The notes under the pieces: generated by a model | The model's input: the letters and a program-made list of their open reading frames with translations, nothing else | Told to the model about the DNA's origin: nothing | The model's database searches: none | Position numbers and translations under genes: made by a program | DNA from: Candidatus Glassiibacteriota bacterium | GTDB taxonomy: Bacteria > Gemmatimonadota > Glassbacteria > GWA2-58-10 | NCBI GenBank assembly: GCA_030604975.1 | Contig: JAUVUV010000155.1 | Location: 1-5,833, forward strand | Length of the DNA stretch: 5,833 nt | Direction: 5' to 3' | Shown: piece by piece, positions 1 through 4,848 of the stretch | Position numbering within the stretch: position 1 is the stretch's first letter | Layout of the letters: the number at the start of each line of letters is the position of its first letter

Positions 1-392
1 AGCGGAAGGCTGTGGATCGCCTCCTGAACAGTGCGGCAAACAGCGGCCCGCTCAGCATCCGGCACGCTTTGACCCGTAAACCGTAAGAATGATTCCCTGT
101 CGTCGAGAGCCTCCAGCCTTTTCCTTTTCGCTTTCTTGATAAAATTTGCCGTTTCGTTGCGCAGGATGGAAAAGAACCAGGAGGGGAATTTCTCTCCCGA
201 GCCAAGACTTTTTATCCCACGGTAGGCCTTGACAAAGGCGTTCTGCGAGATATCAAGCGCGTCCTCGCGGTTGCCCACCAATCCGAGCGTAAAAAAGTAG
301 GCTTTTTTCATGTACTGCCTGACCAGTTGCTCGAACGCCTGGATTTCACCCTGCCGGGCGGCATCCGCTAGAATACTGGTTGACTGGTTCAT
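1..392 (-). CDS. ECF-type RNA polymerase sigma factor, 3' end cut by the window edge
   Basis: My own translation of the minus strand from the ATG at 390-392 gives 130 residues with no stop before the left edge. Residues about 17-90 look like sigma-70 region 2: an N-terminal helix (AFEQLVRQYMKKAY), the core-binding and promoter-melting stretch REDALDISQNAFVKAYR (42-58), then FPSWFFSILRN (69-79) and a basic tail KKAKRKR (86-92). A short linker (about 93-120) follows, and the last residues EAIHSLP are where region 4 normally begins, so the -35-reading domain lies outside the window. Such factors direct RNA polymerase to a stress or envelope regulon. The start is moderately secure: GGAG lies only 3 nt before the ATG, and an in-frame GTG three codons upstream (399-401) is the alternative. 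No anti-sigma gene is visible upstream; it could lie downstream, off the left edge. The family is confident, the regulon unknown. Confidence 0.88.
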   Translation of the reverse strand, partial: MNQSTSILADAARQGEIQAFEQLVRQYMKKAYFFTLGLVGNREDALDISQNAFVKAYRGIKSLGSGEKFPSWFFSILRNETANFIKKAKRKRLEALDDRESFLRFTGQSVPDAERAAVCRTVQEAIHSLP

Positions 393-463
393 CGACTCCA
401 CAGTGTTTTTCAAATTGATCTTCTCGGGTGAAATTTGGTGTTTCGCGGTTGAATCTCACCATA

Positions 464-491
464 TAGACAACACCGGACTGGATTTTCTTCC
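464..491 (-). promoter_or_regulatory. Weak candidate ECF-type promoter for the sigma gene
   Basis: Reading the minus strand, GGAAG (491-487) is followed after 18 nt by GTCTA (468-464), about 70 bp before the sigma start. This resembles the GGAAC / GTC pattern of many ECF promoters, which would fit autoregulation. The spacing is one or two bases longer than usual and the -35 match is partial, so this is only a suggestion. Confidence 0.25.
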
Positions 492-622
492 AATTTTTAT
501 TGGATTATCTTTCCGATCCGGCCAAAACGCGGCAGCCGGTGCCTGCTGTCCCAACTGAAATAGAGCACTGCCGGCCGGCCCCCAGGCCCCGGGGAAACCT
601 GACATCTTACTAATTTATGAAT

Positions 623-645
623 AATCCAGGCTGGTTTGCCGGATT
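623..645 (-). terminator. Imperfect hairpin after the small membrane protein gene, possible terminator
   Basis: On the minus strand AATCCGGC (645-638), a 6-nt loop and GCC-T-GGATT (631-623) form an 8-bp stem with one bulged base, 35 bp past the stop codon. The sequence after it (ATTCATAAATT) is A/T-rich but is not a clean T-tract, so termination is plausible and unproven. Confidence 0.3.
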
Positions 646-679
646 GATCCCTGAAGTGAATATCTTTTGTTCGTGTATC

Positions 680-919
680 TTATAAAGCTTCAGGAAGAGT
701 CTTCTTGTGCAGTTTCCAGATGACCAATATGAGGATTCCTATAAAAAGTGTAAACGGGCTGGGAATCAGGGCCAGGAACGAAAAGATCAACAGAACCGTA
801 TTTGTCTGGGTGCGCAGCATCTGCAGGATCGTCCTTACCAGCAGAGAATAATAGAGCACCAGCAGACCTAAAAGTACAACTACTCCGATCACAAGCAGTG
901 TTAGAGAATTCCACAGCAT
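680..919 (-). CDS. Small two-helix inner-membrane protein, function unknown
   Basis: A 79-residue protein that I do not recognise as a named family. Two long hydrophobic segments are visible: about residues 6-28 (LTLLVIGVVVLLGLLVLYYS and on) and about 41-68 (TVLLIFSFLALIPSPFTLFI and on). They are joined by a short polar loop with RTILQMLRTQTNT. A second basic patch, KLHKK, closes the protein near residues 69-73. The positive charges in the loop and the tail do not give one clear orientation. The second helix is broken by a PSP motif near residue 53. The start is well supported: GGGAGG on the minus strand sits 6 nt before the ATG, the best ribosome-binding site in the window. A GTG-started reading in another frame (926-690) overlaps it but lacks coherent hydrophobic segments. 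The gene lies 51 bp after the TatD-family gene on the same strand, so cotranscription is possible. It may be a small membrane subunit or regulator, but nothing in the sequence says which. Confidence 0.8.
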   Translation of the reverse strand: MLWNSLTLLVIGVVVLLGLLVLYYSLLVRTILQMLRTQTNTVLLIFSFLALIPSPFTLFIGILILVIWKLHKKTLPEAL

Positions 920-923
920 GGCA

Positions 924-931
924 CACCTCCC
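924..931 (-). promoter_or_regulatory. Strong ribosome-binding site deciding the small membrane protein start
   Basis: The minus strand reads GGGAGGTG here, with 6 nt between GGAGG and the ATG at 919-917. It selects the membrane-protein frame over the overlapping GTG-initiated frame, because that GTG lies inside the Shine-Dalgarno element itself. Confidence 0.75.
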
Positions 932-939
932 GAATAATT

Positions 940-964
940 TTTAAGGGTCTTGACTATTTAAGGG
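940..964. repeat. Direct octamer repeat upstream of the small membrane protein gene
   Basis: TTTAAGGG occurs at 940-947 and again at 957-964, 17 bp start to start, inside the 51-bp gap between the TatD-family gene and the small membrane protein gene. On the transcribed minus strand the pair reads CCCTTAAA twice. A tandem operator is possible; chance similarity in A/T-rich DNA is also possible. Confidence 0.4.
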
Positions 965-970
965 GAATAT

Positions 971-1747
971 TTACACCTGACTAAAAATGCGATTAAAGTT
1001 CTCGTCAGTAATCCTGGAAAGCTCCTCCAGCTCGATTCCCCGTATCGCGGCTACTGCCTCAGCCGTGTAAACAAGCAGGGAGGGATCATTGCGCCGGCCG
1101 CGCCTGGGGTGGGGGGCAAGATAGGGCGAGTCTGTCTCCAGAAGAAGCCTTTCAGCCGGTATTGCGCGGATCAGCTCCTGTCCGCCGAATTTCTTGAACG
1201 TGACCATGCCGCCCACGCTGAAATAGCAGTCCAGTTCTATCAGCTCGGCCAGTTCCCGGGCGTTGCCGCTGAAACAGTGCACGTGCCAGGGGACGTGGTC
1301 AGGCTGATAGCCGGCTTGTAGAGTTTCCACCAATTCACTGTAAGCATCCCGGCAGTGGATCACCACAGGGAGCTGCACGCGCTCGGCAAGCTCCAGGTGC
1401 GCCTCGAACGCCTCTTTCTGCTTTTCGACCGGTGAGTGAACGTAGTAGCTGTCCAGCCCTGTTTCGCCGATAGCCACCACCTTGGGCTCTGCACACAGCG
1501 AGTCCAGGAAATCGATTGTCCGCGGGCTGAAATCACTGGCGTCGTGGGGGTGAAGGCCCACCGTGGCGGCAAGCGCGGAGTGTTGCACCGCCTGCTCCAG
1601 CGCCTTCACGCTGGAGCGCTCGTCAAAACCCACATTGACAATCCGCACGATTCCTGCCTTTTCGCAGGCCGCGAGAACACCCTCCAGGTCCTCGGCGAAT
1701 GCTTCGTCATTCAAATGGGCGTGGGAGTCGCAAAAGGTGAGGCTCAT
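971..1747 (-). CDS. TatD-family metal-dependent hydrolase (putative DNase)
   Basis: The 258-residue product is full length for the family (about 255-265) and has every landmark of this TIM-barrel amidohydrolase-fold group. The metal ligands are the N-terminal HxH in DSHAHLN (H9, H11), the glutamate of GETGLD (E95), H131 in VVIHCRDA, H157 in HCFSG, and D206 in ETDSPYLAP. The SPVEKQ segment after the glutamate is also typical. Characterised members are cytoplasmic Mg-dependent 3'-5' exonucleases acting on DNA or RNA, implicated in repair and RNA quality control; many members of the YcfH/YabD type remain of unknown substrate. I infer this class from the motifs and cannot choose between subfamilies, so I give no symbol. 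The start ATG has a poor leader: GAGG lies about 13 nt upstream, so translation may be weak or coupled. It follows the isochorismatase-family gene by 88 bp, with a stable hairpin between them. Confidence 0.93.
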   Translation of the reverse strand: MSLTFCDSHAHLNDEAFAEDLEGVLAACEKAGIVRIVNVGFDERSSVKALEQAVQHSALAATVGLHPHDASDFSPRTIDFLDSLCAEPKVVAIGETGLDSYYVHSPVEKQKEAFEAHLELAERVQLPVVIHCRDAYSELVETLQAGYQPDHVPWHVHCFSGNARELAELIELDCYFSVGGMVTFKKFGGQELIRAIPAERLLLETDSPYLAPHPRRGRRNDPSLLVYTAEAVAAIRGIELEELSRITDENFNRIFSQV

Positions 1748-1774
1748 ATTATCGAGTTTTCCTCACTAAATCTG

Positions 1775-1800
1775 TAGGGGCCGTACGCGAACGGCCCCTA
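1775..1800. repeat. Perfect 10-bp inverted repeat (hairpin) in an intergenic gap
   Basis: TAGGGGCCGT (1775-1784) and ACGGCCCCTA (1791-1800) are exact reverse complements around the 6-nt loop ACGCGA. A G-T and a T-A pair could lengthen the stem to 12. It sits 35 bp after the isochorismatase-family stop and 27 bp before the TatD-family start. Neither strand has a T-tract after the stem, so it does not look like a standard intrinsic terminator. It could be an mRNA-stabilising or attenuating hairpin, or a copy of a dispersed GTAGGGGC-type palindromic repeat. Confidence 0.8.
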
Positions 1801-1835
1801 TAAGATAACAACTGGGAGCTTTCCATTATGAAAAG

Positions 1836-2390
1836 TTACTTCACCAGCGCCGATATCTTTTTGAATTCCTTTGTGCCTGCTTTCTCGAGAAGTTCGAAAA
1901 GGGCGGATTCGGTGCTGGTGATCACTGCTCCAGCTTCTCGCATTCTCTCCAGAGCGATCCGCTTGTTCTCAGGAGTTCGGCTTGAGACCGCATCTGCGGC
2001 CACATGCACCCTGAACCCGCGGCCGAGAGCGTCGAGCACTGTCTGAAGCACACAGACATGGGACTCGGTGCCGCAGACAAGAATTGTATCGCGCGAGGTC
2101 TCCCTGATCATATCAGCAATTGATTGATCACGCATGCAGGAAAATGTGATTTTCTCAAGCTTCCGAACCTGTTCTAGAACTTCGGACAGGGGGGCAACAG
2201 TCGGCCCGAGGCCTTTGGGATACTGCTCGCTGACAATAATCGGCAGCCCGAGTATGTCAGCCCCGCTCACCAGGCGACGGATGTTCTGCAAGAGCCGCTC
2301 GTTTTCGTGGATCACTGGAAGAAGTTTTTCCTGGACGTCGACCACAAGAAGGCAACTCCTGCGGCGATCAAGCAGTTCGGTGACACTCAT
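1836..2390 (-). CDS. Isochorismatase-family cysteine hydrolase (ISOC1/YcaC-like)
   Basis: A 184-residue single-domain protein of the isochorismatase/nicotinamidase superfamily, of normal length. The expected catalytic triad is present: D18 in LLVVDVQEK, K80 in KLEKITFSC, and the nucleophile C113 in GTESHVCVLQT. The SEQYPKGLGPT stretch (54-64), the VAADAVSSRTPENK segment (130-143) and the ESALFELLEKAGT tail (161-173) are characteristic of the ISOC1/ISOC2/YcaC-type branch. They do not point to true isochorismatases or nicotinamidases. Family members hydrolyse small amides or related bonds through a thioester intermediate, but this branch has no firmly established substrate, so a specific reaction cannot be assigned. 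It is probably cytoplasmic, since no signal peptide is visible. The start is supported by GAGG 7 nt upstream of the ATG. It lies 57 bp after glgC on the same strand. No metabolic link to glgC is obvious, so the order may be incidental. Confidence 0.92.
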   Translation of the reverse strand: MSVTELLDRRRSCLLVVDVQEKLLPVIHENERLLQNIRRLVSGADILGLPIIVSEQYPKGLGPTVAPLSEVLEQVRKLEKITFSCMRDQSIADMIRETSRDTILVCGTESHVCVLQTVLDALGRGFRVHVAADAVSSRTPENKRIALERMREAGAVITSTESALFELLEKAGTKEFKKISALVK

Positions 2391-2447
2391 TTTCAGGCCT
2401 CTATTTTAAGTGAAACCTTTTCGAAATTAATTTGCTGTCTTTAAAGA

Positions 2448-3740
2448 TCAGATTTCTCTGCCGTCCTCAATAATCCCGCCGCGCGGGATAATTACGATCC
2501 CTGAACGGATATAGAAGCCGTCACCGTCCTGGTCCGGCTCGTTCCACTTGGGCCGGATTTTGACCTCATTGCCGATCCGGACGTTTTTATCAACAATCGT
2601 GCCCTCGATATCCGTGTTGACCCCGATCCCGAGTGGCACATTGCTGTCGGTTCGCCGGAAACCCTCGGGTTTATTCCCGGGCGAGTCGTAGAAATCGGCT
2701 CCGAGAACGAGGCTTTCGCGGATTTTTGCGCCTGAGCGGACAATCTGGCGGATGCCGATGATCGAGCGCGTGATTTCCGCATTGTCCACAATACACCCCT
2801 CGCAGAGAATCGCCCGGTCTGTCTTTCCGCCCACCACCTTGACCCCGGGGAGGGATCTGGGATGGGTGTAGATCGGCCAGTCTTCCTTGTAGAAATTAAA
2901 CGGTGGAACCGGATCGGTTAGCGAGAGGTTCACCCTGTAGTAGGACTCGATCGTTCCGATATCTTCCCAGAAATCGTCGAACACATAGGCGTAAACCTTG
3001 TGGCTTTTGGCAGCCGCGGGGATCACCTCGCGGCCGAAATCGGTGTATTTCCCCTCGCTCAGCATTTCGATCAGGGCCTCACGGTTGAAAACATACACTC
3101 CCATTGATCCCAGGTGTTTACGGCCCCTGGCCTCGATACCGAATTTCTGGAAGAATCCCTCGTCCGTGGCAAGCTCGGCCTGAACCTCAGGCTCAGTAGG
3201 CTTTTCCACGAAATTAATGATCCGCCCCTCGTCGTTGATCTGCATGATCCCCATGCGGTAAACATCCTCGGGCGGCGCAGGCAGGCAGCTCACCGTAACA
3301 TCGGCTGCTCTATCAACATGATAATTCAGCAGGTTCCTGTAGTCCATCGAATAAAGCTGGTCGCCGGAAAGGATCAGTACGTAGCTGATATTCCATTCGG
3401 TGATATAGCGCAGGCTCTGGCGGATTGCATCCGCTGTGCCCTGGAACCAGTCCATGTTGGTCGGGGTCTGCTCGGCCGCCAGGACCTCGACAAAACCTTC
3501 GGAGAAACGGTCGAAATGGTAGGTCTGGAAAAGGTGCCGGTGAAGGCCGGCAGAGAGGAACTGGGTGACCACGAATATTTTCAGAACATTGGAATTGATG
3601 CAATTCGATACGGGAATATCGATCAGTCTGAATTTACCCGCAAGGTTGATCGCAGGCTTGCAACGGGCCAGGGTCAGCGGCGTCATGCGGGCTCCCCGTC
3701 CTCCGCCAAGGATGACTGCCAGAGTGTTTTTGGTGTTCAT
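2448..3740 (-). CDS. glgC: Glucose-1-phosphate adenylyltransferase (ADP-glucose pyrophosphorylase)
   Basis: This 430-residue protein makes ADP-glucose from ATP and glucose 1-phosphate, the committed step of bacterial glycogen synthesis. The N-terminal nucleotidyltransferase domain shows the signature loop LGGGRGARMTPLT (11-23), RCKPAINLAGKFRLIDIPVSN (first part 26-38), QGTADAIRQ (100-108), and LSGDQLYSMDY (124-134) with the catalytic D127. It continues with the sugar-phosphate motif FVEKP (177-181), GSMGVYVF (211-218) and FDDFWEDIGT (254-263). The C-terminal part is a left-handed beta-helix, with isoleucine-rich turns such as GIGVNTDIEGTIVDKNVRIG (371-390). Length and sequence style resemble cyanobacterial or plant-type enzymes more than the E. 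coli type. AAAGG lies 5 nt before the ATG. It heads the leftward gene series and diverges from the DUF362 gene. No other glycogen gene (glgA, glgB, glgP) is in the window. Confidence 0.96.
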   Translation of the reverse strand: MNTKNTLAVILGGGRGARMTPLTLARCKPAINLAGKFRLIDIPVSNCINSNVLKIFVVTQFLSAGLHRHLFQTYHFDRFSEGFVEVLAAEQTPTNMDWFQGTADAIRQSLRYITEWNISYVLILSGDQLYSMDYRNLLNYHVDRAADVTVSCLPAPPEDVYRMGIMQINDEGRIINFVEKPTEPEVQAELATDEGFFQKFGIEARGRKHLGSMGVYVFNREALIEMLSEGKYTDFGREVIPAAAKSHKVYAYVFDDFWEDIGTIESYYRVNLSLTDPVPPFNFYKEDWPIYTHPRSLPGVKVVGGKTDRAILCEGCIVDNAEITRSIIGIRQIVRSGAKIRESLVLGADFYDSPGNKPEGFRRTDSNVPLGIGVNTDIEGTIVDKNVRIGNEVKIRPKWNEPDQDGDGFYIRSGIVIIPRGGIIEDGREI

Positions 3741-3808
3741 GGGAGCCTTTCACAGGATAGAATTGGGTTCCAGCTTCGAATTTATCAAAGTTGTTATCTG
3801 TATAATTT

Positions 3809-3836
3809 AATTTACAGGCTCGGTACAACCAGTCAA
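3809..3836 (-). promoter_or_regulatory. Candidate sigma-70 type promoter for glgC
   Basis: Reading the minus strand, TTGACT (3836-3831; 5 of 6 to consensus) and TAAATT (3814-3809; 4 of 6) are 16 bp apart. Transcription would begin near 3802 and leave a leader of about 60 nt before the glgC ATG. A weaker alternative is TTGTAC (3828-3823) with TATACA (3804-3799) at 18 bp. Confidence 0.45.
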
Positions 3837-3870
3837 GGCTCAATGGAAATAGTTAAAATTTTGTTTGTGC

Positions 3871-3899
3871 TTGATTTATCTTTGCAGGCTTTCTATAAT
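3871..3899 (+). promoter_or_regulatory. Sigma-70 type promoter for the DUF362-kinase pair
   Basis: TTGATT (3871-3876; 4 of 6 to TTGACA) and a perfect TATAAT (3894-3899) are separated by 17 bp, the ideal spacing. The start point would fall near 3906, leaving a leader of about 27 nt that contains the ribosome-binding site. This placement also argues against any start codon upstream of 3906 for the DUF362 gene. Confidence 0.65.
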
Positions 3900-3920
3900 T
3901 TTCGAAAACCCAATCGAGCG

Positions 3921-3926
3921 GGAGAG
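3921..3926 (+). promoter_or_regulatory. Ribosome-binding site deciding the DUF362 start
   Basis: GGAGAG at 3921-3926 places GGAG 8 nt before the ATG at 3933-3935. It supports this start over the in-frame ATG at 3843, which would bury the twin-arginine motif near residue 38 and lies upstream of the best promoter. Confidence 0.7.
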
Positions 3927-3932
3927 ATAGAA

Positions 3933-4826
3933 ATGCCTTTGAGAAAAATAAGGCGGAGAGAATTTATCGCCGCAACTTTGGCAGTCGCTGCCGGGAAAGG
4001 GCTATCTAATCCGCCGGACAGGATACTTCTGGCCGCGGCTAAAGGAACCGACACGGCCGGCTCGGTGCGGGCGGCAATCGGTGCGCTGGGCGGGATCGGT
4101 CGTTTTGTCAAGCCTGGACAACAGGTGATGCTTCTGCCTAATCCGCAGGGTCGCCAGAAAGGTGCGAGTACCAGTCCGGAACTGGTGGAGGAGGTTGTCC
4201 GCCTCTGCCTGGGAGCCGGAGCGGCGAAAGTCCAGGTCTGCTCGATCCATTTCAGCTTCCGCTGGCAAGGCACCGGAATCGACAAGGCCGTAGTGCGCGC
4301 CGGAGCCGAATTCTGGACTCCGGATTCCGGAGGCGACTGGAGGACTGTGAAGGTTAAAGGAGCCAGGCGGCAGAAAGAAGTTCGGGTGATCGCTCCGGTT
4401 TTAGCTTCAGACGTGGTGATCAACATGCCGATCGCAAAGCAGCACGGCAGCACCCGCTTTACCGGCACGCTGAAAAACCTGATGGGTGTCAATGACGGCA
4501 ACATGGGCTGGCACCAAGGCACCGCATATCTGGTCGAAAGTGTTGTCGATCTGGCCAGTGTCGTGCACGCCCATCTCTGCGTGGTCGACTCCACCGAGGT
4601 GCTGGCTGAAAACGGCCCTTTCGGACCGGGACGCACGATCAAACCGGATACGGTGATCGCCGGGATTGACCCTGTGGCAGTGGATGCACACGCCTGCACC
4701 CTTCTGGGCATGAAACCCGAGAATGTCTCCACTATTGCGCAGGCAGCCGAAAGAGGCCTCGGCATAATGCGGATTGAAGAGGCAGCAAGCGATGGCACAG
4801 TAAAAAAATTCCGTGCCTCTGCCTGA
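3933..4826 (+). CDS. Tat-exported DUF362-domain protein, function unknown
   Basis: The 297-residue product opens with a twin-arginine signal, RRREFIAATLAVAA (residues 7-20), fitting the RRxFI core and a short hydrophobic run, so export in a folded state is expected. The DUF362 domain fills most of the rest. Recognisable parts are the phosphate-loop-like MLLPNPQGRQ near residues 66-75, DVVINMPIAKQHG (160-172) followed by FTGTLKNLMGV (176-186), and the C-terminal block IDPVAVDAHACTLLGM (245-260). The K-x-H...T-x-x-x-K-N pattern is the family hallmark. Some DUF362 proteins also carry 4Fe-4S ferredoxin motifs; this one has only four scattered cysteines after the signal (92, 103, 216, 255) and no CxxCxxC cluster, so an iron-sulfur centre is not evident. 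No biochemical activity can be assigned. The frame is open far upstream (to 3114), but that part is antisense to glgC. It is probably cotranscribed with the kinase-like gene 22 bp downstream. Confidence 0.9.
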   Translation: MPLRKIRRREFIAATLAVAAGKGLSNPPDRILLAAAKGTDTAGSVRAAIGALGGIGRFVKPGQQVMLLPNPQGRQKGASTSPELVEEVVRLCLGAGAAKVQVCSIHFSFRWQGTGIDKAVVRAGAEFWTPDSGGDWRTVKVKGARRQKEVRVIAPVLASDVVINMPIAKQHGSTRFTGTLKNLMGVNDGNMGWHQGTAYLVESVVDLASVVHAHLCVVDSTEVLAENGPFGPGRTIKPDTVIAGIDPVAVDAHACTLLGMKPENVSTIAQAAERGLGIMRIEEAASDGTVKKFRASA

Positions 4827-4848
4827 ACTGTTCCCGGAATAGAGTACC

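Larger units (their letters stand above)
393..679. other. Non-coding region between the sigma factor and the small membrane protein
   Basis: I see no convincing gene in these 287 bases. It is the upstream region of the sigma gene and the downstream region of the small membrane protein gene. It holds a short perfect inverted repeat at 490-503 (CCAAT, T4 loop, ATTGG), a G+C-rich patch at 571-594 containing CCGGCCGG and CCCCGGGG palindromes, and an imperfect hairpin at 623-645. A plus-strand open frame crosses 310-558, but it overlaps the sigma gene antisense and has no protein-like features. Confidence 0.6.
3741..3932. promoter_or_regulatory. Divergent intergenic region between glgC and the DUF362 gene
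   Basis: These 192 bp are distinctly richer in A+T than the flanking genes and must hold the promoters for both directions. Besides the two promoters listed separately, a second perfect TATAAT occurs on the plus strand at 3801-3806, but it lacks a recognisable -35 element at the proper distance. The minus-strand candidate glgC promoter overlaps this part of the region. Confidence 0.7.

Noticed and set aside
571..594. G+C-rich palindromes (CCGGCCGG, CCCCGGGG) in the non-coding region
   Set aside because: They give several competing short pairings with no clear loop or T-tract. I could not support a terminator or binding site.
690..926. GTG-started 78-codon frame overlapping the small membrane protein
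   Set aside because: The GTG lies inside the Shine-Dalgarno element, and the product lacks the two coherent hydrophobic spans found in the other frame.
1436..1777. Plus-strand 113-codon open frame opposite the TatD-family gene
   Set aside because: It is antisense to a well-conserved enzyme, has no domain, and runs into the intergenic hairpin.
2403..2408. TAAAAT on the minus strand as a -10 box for the isochorismatase-family gene
   Set aside because: It is so close to the ATG that the transcript would begin after the ribosome-binding site.
2438..2447. Palindrome TCTTTAAAGA at the end of glgC
   Set aside because: A 10-bp self-complementary A/T-rich site has no loop, and nothing around it suggests a function; chance is likely.
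3114..3932. Upstream extension of the DUF362 frame by 273 codons
   Set aside because: This part is antisense to glgC and crosses the divergent promoter. The Tat signal, ribosome-binding site and promoter all place the true start at 3933.
3843..3932. Alternative ATG at 3843 for the DUF362 gene
   Set aside because: It has an AAGG 4 nt upstream, but it would put the twin-arginine motif near residue 38 and lies before the well-formed promoter at 3871-3899.
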